DNA of 64,000 nucleotides from Lelliottia wanjuensis (lineage in GTDB: Bacteria; Pseudomonadota; Gammaproteobacteria; Enterobacterales; Enterobacteriaceae), in NCBI RefSeq assembly GCF_030238365.1, contig NZ_JASSOT010000047.1, positions 62,001 to 126,000 on the forward strand. Reading direction: 5' to 3'. Under the pieces are notes generated by a model, which searched no databases, was not told the DNA's origin, and was given only the letters and a program-made list of their open reading frames with translations. Made by a program: the position numbers and the translations under genes. Positions within the stretch are counted from its first letter, which is position 1. Every line of letters begins with the position of its first letter. This document shows positions 17,937 to 26,569 of this stretch, one piece after another.

Positions 17937-18990
17937 AATGCAGCAAACTGACGAGGTGGATTTGCAGCCCGGAGAAGAAGCGCGCGAACGGCCCTTCGCT
18001 GTTATAGAGCTGTACCGTGGCGCGAGCGCCGGTCGGTAAATGTTTCGGCAGATCTTCGTCCAGCGCGATGTGAATGCGCATCCGCTGCGCGTCGCGCACC
18101 CAGCGGTTGGAGGTTTCAGGCGCAGAGAGCTCACCGTTGACCGCTTCCTGCCCGGCCAAAATACCCGCATCGCTGCTGGTCACATGGGCGCGGAAGACGC
18201 GGCCCGGGAAGGCATCAAACACCACCGCGGCGTCGGTGCCCTGATGGGTATGGCGCAGGCTTTTCTCACGGAAATCGGCGACGATATCGGTCTGGTTATT
18301 CACCAGCGCCAGCGCGGCAGAACCCGAAGAGGCGTAAAAACCAGGGCTGAGCTGGACGTTACTCACGGTGCCGTCGGCCAGAGCGTAGACCTTCGTCCAG
18401 CTCAGGTTCAGCTCCGCCTCTTCCAGCGCATTGCGGTATTTTTTCAGCGTCACGTTGCGATGTTCATCCTGCTCGCCGCGTTGGATACGCAGGTTATGGA
18501 TGCTGGCGTTCAGATTCGCCACCGACTGTTCGCTGCTCTGCCAGGTGGTGCGTACCTTATCCAGATCCGCCTGCGAGACATTCTGCAGGGTGCTCAGGCG
18601 CTGGTAGCGATCAAAGGTCACTTTATCGTTACGGGCGGTGAGCTGCGCCGTTTTCAGACTGGCCTGCGCGGCGACGATCTGCGCGTCCAGCTGCTGATTA
18701 GAGAGCCGGGCCTGTTCCTGCGCGATCTGGGCGGCGTCGACTTTGTTGCGAAACGGCGTCGGGTCGAGTTCAAACAGCACATCGCCCTTCTTCACCTGGC
18801 TGTTGTTGTGGACGTGCACCGCCGCGACATTGCCGGAGACGCGCGCCGACACCGGCGTCACCACGCGCATCACGGTGGAGTCCGGCGTCAGCGGGATCCA
18901 GATATCCGCGACGATAAAATAGACAAACATCAGCAGGAAAGAGGCAATACTCACCCTTACCCAGCGGGCAAACTTTTGTTCAGGAGTCAT
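17926..18990 (-). CDS. HlyD/EmrA-type membrane fusion protein
   Basis: A 354-residue periplasmic adaptor. One N-terminal membrane anchor lies at residues 12-31 (SIASFLLMFVYFIVADIW). The lipoyl half-motif ARVSGNVAAVHVHNNSQVKKGDVLFELD follows in overlapping pieces, then a long coiled-coil hairpin (about residues 80-205: QARLSNQQLDAQIVAAQASL through YRNALEEAELN), the second lipoyl half (ALADGTVSNVQLSPGFYAS) and a beta-barrel domain. It lies two bases after the MarR gene and overlaps the membrane-protein gene downstream, so the three form one operon. It resembles AaeA and EmrA in layout; no outer membrane channel gene is nearby, so it would have to borrow TolC. Confidence 0.87.
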   Translation of the reverse strand: MTPEQKFARWVRVSIASFLLMFVYFIVADIWIPLTPDSTVMRVVTPVSARVSGNVAAVHVHNNSQVKKGDVLFELDPTPFRNKVDAAQIAQEQARLSNQQLDAQIVAAQASLKTAQLTARNDKVTFDRYQRLSTLQNVSQADLDKVRTTWQSSEQSVANLNASIHNLRIQRGEQDEHRNVTLKKYRNALEEAELNLSWTKVYALADGTVSNVQLSPGFYASSGSAALALVNNQTDIVADFREKSLRHTHQGTDAAVVFDAFPGRVFRAHVTSSDAGILAGQEAVNGELSAPETSNRWVRDAQRMRIHIALDEDLPKHLPTGARATVQLYNSEGPFARFFSGLQIHLVSLLHYVY

Positions 18991-18992
18991 TA

Positions 18993-19460
18993 TTATTGGG
19001 TCTTGTTATCTTCTTCGCGGATTGACCGCAAATTGCAGGCGATTTGATTTAATGTTGCGCTGAAAATCTCCAGATGTTCCGGCGCGATATTGTGCGACAC
19101 GCGTTCCTGAAAGTTCTCAATCACGCGGGTGAGCGTGTCCAGGATTGCGTTGCCCTCAGGCGTGAGAGTGAGCAGGCGGATGCGCTTGTCGTAAGGTGAC
19201 ACGGCGCGCAGCAGATAGCCCTGTTTTTCCAGCTGAGTCAGGGTGCGCATCAGCGGCGGCAGTTCGATACCCTGCACTTCCGCCAGCTCGCTGACCGAGA
19301 CGTTATCCCCCAGTGATTTGAGCTGCATCATCACCGTCCAGCTCGACTGCGTCAGGCCAGTGTCGAGAATGGCGTCATCAATCACCGCGCGCCACTGACG
19401 CACGATCATCGCCATCCGCATCCCCATCGGCCTGCGGCAAAACAGATCTTCTTCGCTCAC
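18993..19460 (-). CDS. MarR-family transcriptional regulator
   Basis: A 155-residue MarR/SlyA-type regulator. The winged helix is clear: SWTVMMQLKSLGDNVSVSELAEVQGIE (split at about residues 40-66), LMRTLTQLEKQGYLLRAVSPYDKRIRLLTLTPEG. The first 30 residues contain Met- and Arg-rich helix 1. I chose the GTG at 19460 because AGGAG lies five bases upstream; an ATG at 19475 is possible. As first gene of the operon it most likely represses itself and the adaptor-transporter pair, released by an aromatic or phenolic ligand as in other MarR-efflux operons. Confidence 0.85.
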   Translation of the reverse strand: MSEEDLFCRRPMGMRMAMIVRQWRAVIDDAILDTGLTQSSWTVMMQLKSLGDNVSVSELAEVQGIELPPLMRTLTQLEKQGYLLRAVSPYDKRIRLLTLTPEGNAILDTLTRVIENFQERVSHNIAPEHLEIFSATLNQIACNLRSIREEDNKTQ

Positions 19461-19572
19461 GGGAACTCCTCTCATCACACGCAAGCAAGATAATGGTTAT
19501 CAGGGTAAGTATCAAGAAACGAGCGGGAAAAGAGCAGGAATTGCGAATTGGTTTACGGTGCCCGCTATTATT

Positions 19573-19640
19573 CTCTCCCGCAGGGAGAGGGGGAAAAATC
19601 GCCATTGTAGGCCCGGTAAGAACCACCGGGCCTACAAAAG
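19573..19640 (+). repeat. Dispersed hairpin plus REP-like palindrome between MarR and yhaJ
   Basis: CTCTCCC-GCA-GGGAGAG at 19573-19589 is a perfect 7-bp stem; the same element recurs at 41337-41357. A REP-like inverted pair follows at about 19605-19637 (GTAGGCCCGGT and ACCGGGCCTAC). The 180 bases between the MarR start and yhaJ end otherwise hold nothing I can name. Confidence 0.6.
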
Positions 19641-20540
19641 CTACTTATTGTGTGCGAAGAGTTTTGGGATTTCGCGCAGACACCAGGATTTGGCCTCACC
19701 CATGCTGTCGCGACGCCACGCCATGATGATATCCACCTCGTTGGTGTATTCCGGGCTGACTACGCGCAGCCGCCCTTCGGCGATATCTTTTTCCACAAAC
19801 GGATAAGGCATTGTCGCCACGCCCAGGCCCGCTAACAGCGCCTGACGCTTGTCTTCGAGGGAGGTCACCGTCAGTCGCGGCTGTTTATCCAGCAGCTGTA
19901 CGGTGAGCACCGGGCGCTCACGGGCAGTATCCGCCACCGCCACGCCGCGATATTTCACGCGAGTCACTTCGGATAACGGCTCCGGCTCCTGATGGATCGG
20001 GTGATCCGGCGCGGCGACGTAGACGTTCATGACGCTGTACAGTTTGCGCGAGTTGATTTCGGACGAGGAGCGGAAGTGCATGTCAGGGGCGATCACGATG
20101 TCCGCCCTGCCCGTCTCAAGGCGTTCCCACGCGCCCGCCAGCACTTCAGTGATGACGGAGAGCTGGGTGTTCGCTTTCGCGGCCAGACGATCCACCAGCG
20201 GGAACAGCGCCGATGTCGGCACCAGCGCTTCGGTGACCAGCGTCAGATGAGTTTCCCAGCCGCGCGCCAGGGCTTCGGCGTCGGTGGTCAGCTTATCGGC
20301 CGCCTCCAGCAGAACGCGGCCGCGCTCCAGCAGCATGCGCCCGACATTAGTGAATTTTGTTCGGTGACCAGAACGGTCGAAAAGCACCACATCCAGCTCT
20401 TCTTCCAGTTTCTGCATGGTGTAGCTCAGGGCAGACGGAACGCGCCCCAGCTCGTCAGCCGCAGCGGCAAAGCTGCCACGCCGGTCTATCGCGTCCATGA
20501 CGCGCAGCGCCTCAAGCGTCAATGCTCTCTCTTTTGCCAT
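19641..20540 (-). CDS. yhaJ: YhaJ, LysR-family regulator
   Basis: A 299-residue LysR regulator almost identical over its first 100 residues to E. coli YhaJ (298). The HTH is at about residues 8-65 (LEALRVMDAIDRRGSFAAAA, ALSYTMQKLEEELDVVLFDR). The ligand domain includes TEVLAGAWERLETGRADIVIAP and AGLGVATMPYPFVEKDIA. In E. coli YhaJ activates the divergent yhaK and responds to aromatic compounds such as dinitrotoluene derivatives, and it affects virulence genes in pathogens. The same divergent arrangement with yhaK is kept, with 104 bases between starts. Confidence 0.95.
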   Translation of the reverse strand: MAKERALTLEALRVMDAIDRRGSFAAAADELGRVPSALSYTMQKLEEELDVVLFDRSGHRTKFTNVGRMLLERGRVLLEAADKLTTDAEALARGWETHLTLVTEALVPTSALFPLVDRLAAKANTQLSVITEVLAGAWERLETGRADIVIAPDMHFRSSSEINSRKLYSVMNVYVAAPDHPIHQEPEPLSEVTRVKYRGVAVADTARERPVLTVQLLDKQPRLTVTSLEDKRQALLAGLGVATMPYPFVEKDIAEGRLRVVSPEYTNEVDIIMAWRRDSMGEAKSWCLREIPKLFAHNK

Positions 20541-20644
20541 CTGGTTCTCATTCAGGAAATTTGAACATACCGGGCAGAATATCTGGCTAACAATGAAGCG
20601 TCCATACCTTTACCATTGTTTTAGTGTAAAGAGAGGTCAGTTTT

Positions 20645-21346
20645 ATGATTACGACAAGAACAGCAAAACAGTGCGGACAAGCCGATTTCGGTTGGCTGCA
20701 GGCCCGCTACACCTTTTCCTTTGGACACTACTTTGACCCAAAACTGCTCGGTTACGCCTCACTGCGCGTGCTGAACCAGGAAGTGCTCGCACCGGGTGCC
20801 TCCTTCCAGCCCCGCACGTATCCGAAAGTGGATATCCTGAATCTGATACTGGAAGGTGAAGCAGAATATCGCGATAGCGAGGGCAATCATGTCCAGGCGA
20901 AGGCGGGCGAAGCGCTGCTGATTTCAACGCAGCCCGGCATTAGCTATAGCGAACATAACCTCAGCAAAGATAAGACGCTGACCCGCATGCAGCTGTGGCT
21001 GGATGCCTGCCCGGAGCGGGAAAATCCGCTGGTGCAGAAGATCAATCTGAGCGGCGATAAGCAGCAGCTGATTGCAACGCCGGATGGCAGCAACGGCAGC
21101 CTGCAGTTGCGCCAGCAGGTGTGGCTGCACCATATCGAGCTGAAAAAAGGTGAACAGGCGAGCTTCCAGCTCCACGGGCCGCGAGCCTACCTGCAATCTA
21201 TCAACGGCACGGTGCATGCTCTGACGCACGCGGAAGAGAAAGAAGCGCTCACCTGCGGCGACGGCGCGTTTATCCGCGATGAAGCGAACATTACGCTGGT
21301 CGCCGATACCCCGCTGCGCGCGCTGCTGATTGATTTGCCGGTGTGA
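20645..21346 (+). CDS. yhaK: YhaK, pirin-family bicupin
   Basis: A 233-residue pirin-like bicupin, the same length as E. coli YhaK. The N-terminal cupin shows GHYFDPKLLGYASLRVLN, FQPRTYPKVDILNLILEGEAEY and LISTQPGISYSEHN; the C-terminal cupin follows from about residue 130. As in E. coli YhaK, the usual pirin His (metal ligand) set is incomplete, so metal binding is uncertain. E. coli YhaK is a cytoplasmic protein sensitive to oxidants and induced with the YhaJ regulon. It is divergent from yhaJ, and GAGAGGTCAGTTTT lies upstream of its ATG. Confidence 0.94.
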   Translation: MITTRTAKQCGQADFGWLQARYTFSFGHYFDPKLLGYASLRVLNQEVLAPGASFQPRTYPKVDILNLILEGEAEYRDSEGNHVQAKAGEALLISTQPGISYSEHNLSKDKTLTRMQLWLDACPERENPLVQKINLSGDKQQLIATPDGSNGSLQLRQQVWLHHIELKKGEQASFQLHGPRAYLQSINGTVHALTHAEEKEALTCGDGAFIRDEANITLVADTPLRALLIDLPV

Positions 21347-21351
21347 TTTTT

Positions 21352-21379
21352 ATCCGGGCCAACTACTGTCGGCCCGGAT
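21352..21379 (+). repeat. Inverted repeat between yhaK and thsB
   Basis: ATCCGGGCC and GGCCCGGAT form a perfect 9-bp stem with a 10-base loop, five bases after the yhaK stop. There is no U-run on either side in the right place, so it is either a REP half or a weak bidirectional terminator for the convergent yhaK and thsB genes. It also marks the sharp change to AT-rich Thoeris DNA. Confidence 0.55.
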
Positions 21380-21423
21380 TATTGCTTAAATATAAAAAAT
21401 TTTATTTATCTTGATTACTTAAC

Positions 21424-21924
21424 TCAGTCATTATCTTTGCGAATCTTAATTGCTTCATCGATCCAGTCTTCAATATTCTCTGCAATATAATTATACACAT
21501 TTGTGCTAACAGAATATGGCGGATCATATGCCTTCGCAATAGTTGATAATTTTTTTCCTGTGGAACCATGAGTAATAAAGTCCAGTGGATTCTTACCTTT
21601 AGATGATTGCTCTTCCGAAGCATTTTTCAAATTATGAATATAGATAACTAAAATACCTAACCCATTGTTCCATGATTCAATTATTTCATGATTGATCCAC
21701 TTCCTATTAGCTGTGTTTTCCCCTGCGAGAATGACTGTACAGGTTCTTCCAGACATTTGATTAGAGATCCACTCTTTAATCGCCTTATCTCCTCCCCCGA
21801 CAACTTCTTCCCAATCATTATCTTTCGCCGGTTTATTTCCTTCGATCGCACCAATGTTTCTGACTTGTGAAACACGCCAGTTATCAGGTTGATAATGAAA
21901 ACTAAAAAAACACTTTCTAGCCAT
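21424..21924 (-). CDS. thsB: ThsB, TIR-domain phage sensor of a type I Thoeris system
   Basis: A 166-residue protein that is a single ThsB-type TIR domain (DUF1863). The start RKCFFSFHYQPDNWRVSQVR matches the ThsB hallmark FSFHY. The catalytic Glu is predicted as Glu80 in NRKWINHEIIESW. ThsB senses infection and makes a cyclic ADP-ribose isomer (1''-3' gcADPR in the best studied type I system) from NAD. The ATG at 21924 has AAAGGTGA just upstream and overlaps the end of thsA by 8 bases, giving a coupled thsA-thsB operon; a TTG at 21942 is less likely. DNA here is markedly AT-rich against both flanks. Only one thsB is present; some Thoeris loci carry several. Confidence 0.9.
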   Translation of the reverse strand: MARKCFFSFHYQPDNWRVSQVRNIGAIEGNKPAKDNDWEEVVGGGDKAIKEWISNQMSGRTCTVILAGENTANRKWINHEIIESWNNGLGILVIYIHNLKNASEEQSSKGKNPLDFITHGSTGKKLSTIAKAYDPPYSVSTNVYNYIAENIEDWIDEAIKIRKDND

Positions 21925-23365
21925 GTAAGTCACCTTTTTCAATGCAATATTTTATAATTCGCAATGTATTTGATAAAATTTCATCAGGGGATGATTTTTC
22001 ATCCCCTAACTTAATAAATAAATCATAAAAGATATCATCTTTCACATTTTCCTCTTTGAAAATTGAAACCTCCTTTTCCCAAATATCTCTAGCTACGTAT
22101 CCAGTAGCCCCTACAGGAATAACGATGTTATTTTTTGATTTTGATATTTCGTACTCTTCCCACATACCCTTGGACGGTAATAAGCTTTGATCACTTATTT
22201 TATTTCCAAACAAAAAAACAGAAAATCCTGCATGTGCAATCATATCGTCGCGATATTGCGTCCACAGTGCAGAAAAATTTTGTGTTTTAGACGGCTGTGG
22301 AAATGGTCTTAAAAGAAGTTGCTCCTGAATTTGTCGCCCCTGTTTCATATATACTTCTTCTAATGCTCCACATATAACAGAACTTCCAACTCCGAGCCCA
22401 AAACCAGATACAATTTTGCAGCCATTTTTTATTAAACCAGCGCTCAATTGGGCAATGAATTTATGTGACTGCTCTTCTCCCCAGGGGCCAAATTCATGCG
22501 CTGCACCAGATACAAATAGTGTTTTCTTTTTATAATTTGATTCAATGAGAAGCAGTAACTCTTCGATTTCACTAAACTCATCAACCAATATCGTTTTGAT
22601 ATTAAACCGGCTTAAATCTGAAATGAAAAGTTCTTGCTTTCTACAGTTATATTTAAAATCCGCCGCAGGTTCATCTTTCTTTTGTTTTATGGAGCGAATA
22701 AAACAATAATGTCTTCGCTGATTATCTTCGTATGCTACACGCACTCGACTAAGAATATAATCAAGATTCGGATCTGTAAAACTAAATCCAATAAATATAA
22801 ATGTTTTAGAAATCAAATCACCTTTCAAAGCCGAAAGATATTGGTTCATTTTAATATGATATCTTTCATAATCATCTTTTGTTAATACAGCGTCATTTGG
22901 GTGTGCTTTATCGCCATGCATTTTATAAACAATAGCATTACGTCTGAATATAGTAACTGCTAATTGTTCTTTGGTGTATTTGACATCAGGTACTTTCCCT
23001 GACTTTACTAAAGTATTCTCAATCAATGAATCATAATTTGTCGTCCAATATATACTAATTGGTAATCTTGCCAACACTCTATGCGATTCAGTTTCCACAG
23101 CATCCCTGGCAAACTCCTCTATGAGTCGTTGGTTCAATTGACTTCTATTATTACCATTTGAATTACAATGGAACTGTGCCAAAGTCACAAGATCATGTTC
23201 TTTATCAACATCTAGCCCCAGTTCTTCAGCTATCGGTCTTAATAATTCAGGCCAACTTACAAAACCTCCGCCAGCAGATAGACCGGCCCCTGCGAATATT
23301 GCTAAATTTTCTTCTTGAAGTTCTTTTACCACATGTTTAATAAATGCTTCTCTATCTCTATTCAC
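21917..23365 (-). CDS. thsA: ThsA, SIR2-SLOG NADase effector of a type I Thoeris system
   Basis: A 482-residue protein (Bacillus cereus ThsA is 476). Residues about 1-275 are a SIR2-like NADase: NLAIFAGAGLSAGGGFVSW, IYWTTNYDS with Asn110, and VYKMHGD with His150, matching catalytic Asn112 and His152 of B. cereus ThsA; then FIGFSFTDPNLDYILSRVR. Residues about 280-480 are a SLOG domain that binds the cyclic ADP-ribose signal: KKTLFVSGAAHEFGPWGEE, IVSGFGLGVGSSVICG and PVGATGYVARDIWEK. On activation ThsA depletes NAD and aborts infection. I chose the GTG at 23365, with CAGAGG seven bases upstream; a TTG at 23428 would add an unlike N-terminal extension. Transcribed before thsB. AT-rich composition suggests transfer. 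Confidence 0.94.
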   Translation of the reverse strand: MNRDREAFIKHVVKELQEENLAIFAGAGLSAGGGFVSWPELLRPIAEELGLDVDKEHDLVTLAQFHCNSNGNNRSQLNQRLIEEFARDAVETESHRVLARLPISIYWTTNYDSLIENTLVKSGKVPDVKYTKEQLAVTIFRRNAIVYKMHGDKAHPNDAVLTKDDYERYHIKMNQYLSALKGDLISKTFIFIGFSFTDPNLDYILSRVRVAYEDNQRRHYCFIRSIKQKKDEPAADFKYNCRKQELFISDLSRFNIKTILVDEFSEIEELLLLIESNYKKKTLFVSGAAHEFGPWGEEQSHKFIAQLSAGLIKNGCKIVSGFGLGVGSSVICGALEEVYMKQGRQIQEQLLLRPFPQPSKTQNFSALWTQYRDDMIAHAGFSVFLFGNKISDQSLLPSKGMWEEYEISKSKNNIVIPVGATGYVARDIWEKEVSIFKEENVKDDIFYDLFIKLGDEKSSPDEILSNTLRIIKYCIEKGDLHG

Positions 23366-23666
23366 AAAAAACCTCTGAACTATCAATTTATATTTTGATA
23401 AATATCTGGAGATTAATCTCGAAAGCAAGATAGCGTACTTGCACTTCTCATTACTGTAAAGCTGATAAGTTAATGGGGAGATGTATTTTTTTAGGAAAAA
23501 GTGCTATTCACAATAATATTGGAAACATTAACACACTAAAGCATCACAATATTTCCAATTAACCCGCTATTAATTCCATTATTCAGATAACGTAATCAGC
23601 GTAAATTTAAATTGATAATATTAATAACGAAAAAACAGAGAGTTTAATATAACAATTAGACATAAC
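23366..23666 (-). other. AT-rich intergenic region upstream of thsA
   Basis: About 300 bases of strongly AT-rich non-coding DNA between thsA and the terminator of the next gene. It must hold the thsA promoter, but I see no box pair I would commit to. No integrase, attachment repeat or small gene is visible. Confidence 0.5.
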
Positions 23667-23690
23667 AAAACGCCCGCGACAAGCGCGGGC
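23667..23690 (-). terminator. Terminator after the Spy/CpxP-like gene
   Basis: On the minus strand GCCCGCG-loop-CGCGGGC is followed by GTTTTG, starting six bases after the stop at 23697. Confidence 0.7.
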
Positions 23691-23696
23691 ATCGGA

Positions 23697-24107
23697 TCAC
23701 TCGCTCAGCGCATTCGCCATATCGGTTTTGATCTGCTTACGCTGCTCCGGCGTGAGCACCTGGCTGACATCGAAGTAGTATTTCACACGGTAATAACGCG
23801 CCTGCTCTTCCACTTTGCTGAAAGCCGCGAGCTGGTTTTTCACCACACTTTCGTTCCATTTTCCGGACTGGAACATATCAATCAGCGCGCCATCTTTCAC
23901 GCCGGTCATCGGGATCTTGCTGACGCTGTCTTCCAGTTTCTGGTGCAGATCTTCAATTTTCTTCACCTGATCGTTGCTGAGCTTAAGATGTTGAACCAGC
24001 GGATCTTGCGAAGGGGACGGTGCAGCCTCAACGTTTGCAGCCTGAGCCGCAAAACTAAAACCCGCGAGGGTGGCGGCGAGCAGGGCAATTCGGGTCATTT
24101 TCATCAT
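23697..24107 (-). CDS. Small periplasmic Spy/CpxP-like protein
   Basis: A 136-residue secreted protein. Residues 1-23 are a signal peptide (RIALLAATLAGFSFAAQA before ANVEAA). The mature part is helical, with LKLSNDQVKKIEDLHQKLE near residue 42 and VLTPEQRKQIKTDMANAL near the end, the LTxxQ-type repeats of the Spy/CpxP/ZraP group. Proteins of this group act as periplasmic chaperones or as inhibitors of envelope-stress sensors. It is monocistronic, with its own terminator. I do not know an E. coli gene at this position, so family membership is a judgement from the repeat pattern and size, not a close match. Confidence 0.7.
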   Translation of the reverse strand: MMKMTRIALLAATLAGFSFAAQAANVEAAPSPSQDPLVQHLKLSNDQVKKIEDLHQKLEDSVSKIPMTGVKDGALIDMFQSGKWNESVVKNQLAAFSKVEEQARYYRVKYYFDVSQVLTPEQRKQIKTDMANALSE

Positions 24108-24212
24108 CTTACTGTCCTTAAATGGTGGTAGGGAAAAGCAGGGGCATTGTTTTTCAAGACCGGATGAAGATGTGTGATCAATTATATAAACAAATTTGTA
24201 TGTTCAGCGGGC

Positions 24213-24242
24213 AAAAAAAAGCCCCCTTCTAAGAAGGGGGCC
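24213..24242 (-). terminator. Rho-independent terminator of the tdc operon
   Basis: On the minus strand GCCCCCTTCT and AGAAGGGGGC form a perfect long stem followed by eight Ts. It starts about 18 bases past the tdcE stop and ends the operon there, so tdcF and tdcG are not part of it. Confidence 0.92.
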
Positions 24243-24259
24243 TGTTCACAGGTGTTGGC

Positions 24260-26554
24260 TTAAATCGCCTGGGTAAAGGTTCGTGAAATCACGTCCTGCT
24301 GCTGCTCGCGCGTCAGGGCGTTAAAGCGGACCGCATAGCCTGATACGCGGATCGTCAGGTTCGGATAATTCTCTGGATGTTCAATGGCATCCATCAGCAT
24401 TTCCCGGTTCATGACGTTGACGTTCAGGTGCTGCCCGCCCTCGATGGCCGCCTCGTGGTGGAAGTACCCGTCCAGCAGGCCGACGAGGTTGGTTTTGCGG
24501 ACCCCTTCGTCCTTGCCCAGCGCCTGCGGCACAATCGAGAAGGTGTACGAAATCCCGTCTTTGGCGTAGGTGAACGGCAATTTCGCCACCGAGGTTAACG
24601 ACGCCACCGCCCCTTTGCGATCGCGCCCGTGCATCGGGTTCGCACCCGGCGCAAACGGTGTGCCACCGCGGCGGCCGTCCGGGGTATTCCCCGTTTTCTG
24701 ACCGTACACCACGTTCGAGGTGATGGTCAGAATCGACTGGGTCGGCACGGCGTTGCGATAGGTTGGCAGCGCCTGAATTTTCTTCATAAAGCGCTCAACC
24801 AAATCGCAGGCGATGCTGTCCACGCGGTCGTCGTTGTTACCGTACTGCGGATACTCCCCTTCAATCACGAAGTCGACGGCCAGGCCCGTGTGGTCGCGCA
24901 CCGGTTTCACCGTGGCGTACTTGATCGCCGCCAGAGAATCCGCCGCCACCGACAGGCCCGCGATACCGCAGGCCATGGTGCGATGGACGTCGCGATCGTG
25001 CAGCGCCATCAGCGACGCTTCATAGCTGTATTTGTCGTGCATGTAGTGGATCAGGTTCAGGGCGCTGATGTACTGCACCGCCAGCCAGTCCATAAAGTGA
25101 TCGAGGCTCGCCATCACGGTGTCGTAATCCAGCACGTCATCCAGCAGCGGCGCGGTTTTCGGGCCGACCTGGATTTTCAGCTTCTCATCCACCCCGCCGT
25201 TGATTGCGTACAGCAGCGTTTTGGCGAGGTTGGCGCGCGCCCCGAAGAACTGCATCTGCTTGCCGATCACCATCGGGCTGACGCAGCAGGCGATGGCGTA
25301 ATCATCGCTGTCGAAATCAGCGCGCATCAGATCGTCATTCTCGTACTGCAGCGAGGAGGTCGCGATCGACATCTGCGCGGCATATTTTTTGAAGGCAATC
25401 GGCAGCTGTTCCGACCAGAGGATCGTCAGGTTCGGCTCCGGCGCTGGCCCCATGGTGTTGAGCGTGTGCAGATAGCGGAACGAGGATTTGCTGACCAGCG
25501 TGCGGCCATCCAGCCCCATCCCGCCGATCACTTCCGTAGCCCAGATCGGATCGCCCGAGAACAGGGTGTCGAACTCCGGGGTACGCAGGAAGCGCACCAT
25601 GCGGATCTTCATGATGAAGTGATCGATCAGCTCCTGCGCCTGCTGCTCGTTCAGGCGTCCGGCCTTCATGTCGCGTTCGATGTAAATATCGAGGAAGGTC
25701 GCCGTGCGGCCCAGGGACATCGCCCCGCCGTTCTGGGATTTCACCGCCGCCAGATAGGCAAAGTACAACCACTGCACCGCTTCCTGGGCGTTCATCGCCG
25801 GACGAGAAATATCACACCCGTATTTGGCCGCCATCTCCTGGATTTGCAGCAGCGCGCGGCGGTGCTCGGACAGCTCTTCGCGCAGGCGAATGGTCGCCTC
25901 GAGATCTTCTCCGCGCTCCATTCTCGGCTGCAGATCGGCAAACTGCAGCTCACGTTCGCGTACCAGATAACTGATGCCGTACAGTGCCACGCGGCGGTAG
26001 TCGCCGATAATGCGTCCACGTCCGTATCCGTCCGGCAGACCGGTGAGCACGCCGGATTTACGACAGCGCATCATCTCCGGAGAGTAGACGTCGAATACGC
26101 CCTGGTTGTGGGTCTTGCGCAGATGGGTGAAGAGGTATTCGAACTGCGGATCCATCTCGCGTCCATAGGCTTCAAAGGAGCTGCGGATCATGTTGATCCC
26201 GCCATACGGATGCAGGGCGCGCTTCAGCGGGCTGTCCGTTTGCAGGCCGACAATGGTTTCCAGCTCTTTCTCAATGTAGCCCGGCCCGTGGGCAGTGATG
26301 GTGGTGGCGACGTTAGTGTCGAAATCGACCGGGGCATGGGTGGCGTTCTCCTGACGAATACCCTCCATCACCTTCTGCCATAGCGCCGTGGTGGCAGGCG
26401 TCGCGGGTGCTAAAAAGTGCTCATCACCCTCGTACGGCGTGTAGTTATGCTGGATAAAATCCCGCACGTTAATGCTCTCTTGCCAGTCGTTACCGCAAAA
26501 GCCGGCCCACGCGTCGCTGTAGGGAGCGACACGAATATCGATATTTACCTTCAT
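24260..26554 (-). CDS. tdcE: TdcE, 2-ketobutyrate formate-lyase / pyruvate formate-lyase
   Basis: A 764-residue glycyl-radical enzyme, the same length as E. coli TdcE. It cleaves 2-ketobutyrate (or pyruvate) with CoA to propionyl-CoA (or acetyl-CoA) and formate under anaerobic conditions. The two catalytic Cys are Cys423-Cys424 in YAIACCVSP. The radical Gly is Gly739 in RVSGYAVRF near the C-terminus, installed by the PFL activase encoded elsewhere. [14 protein letters not shown] and [17 protein letters not shown] are typical of PFL. It lies 15 bases after tdcD and is the last gene of this operon. Confidence 0.97.
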   Translation of the reverse strand: MKVNIDIRVAPYSDAWAGFCGNDWQESINVRDFIQHNYTPYEGDEHFLAPATPATTALWQKVMEGIRQENATHAPVDFDTNVATTITAHGPGYIEKELETIVGLQTDSPLKRALHPYGGINMIRSSFEAYGREMDPQFEYLFTHLRKTHNQGVFDVYSPEMMRCRKSGVLTGLPDGYGRGRIIGDYRRVALYGISYLVRERELQFADLQPRMERGEDLEATIRLREELSEHRRALLQIQEMAAKYGCDISRPAMNAQEAVQWLYFAYLAAVKSQNGGAMSLGRTATFLDIYIERDMKAGRLNEQQAQELIDHFIMKIRMVRFLRTPEFDTLFSGDPIWATEVIGGMGLDGRTLVSKSSFRYLHTLNTMGPAPEPNLTILWSEQLPIAFKKYAAQMSIATSSLQYENDDLMRADFDSDDYAIACCVSPMVIGKQMQFFGARANLAKTLLYAINGGVDEKLKIQVGPKTAPLLDDVLDYDTVMASLDHFMDWLAVQYISALNLIHYMHDKYSYEASLMALHDRDVHRTMACGIAGLSVAADSLAAIKYATVKPVRDHTGLAVDFVIEGEYPQYGNNDDRVDSIACDLVERFMKKIQALPTYRNAVPTQSILTITSNVVYGQKTGNTPDGRRGGTPFAPGANPMHGRDRKGAVASLTSVAKLPFTYAKDGISYTFSIVPQALGKDEGVRKTNLVGLLDGYFHHEAAIEGGQHLNVNVMNREMLMDAIEHPENYPNLTIRVSGYAVRFNALTREQQQDVISRTFTQAI

Positions 26555-26569
26555 GAGTTTCTCTCTGTG

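Noticed and set aside
21952..23696. Thoeris genes carried on a mobile element with terminal repeats
   Set aside because: I looked for an integrase, transposase, tRNA-derived repeat or direct repeats at both ends of the AT-rich segment and found none.
24629..26383. Long plus-strand frame (584 codons) opposite tdcE
   Set aside because: Shadow frame with His/Arg/Val-rich composition typical of the antisense of a GC-rich gene; tdcE on the other strand is unambiguous.
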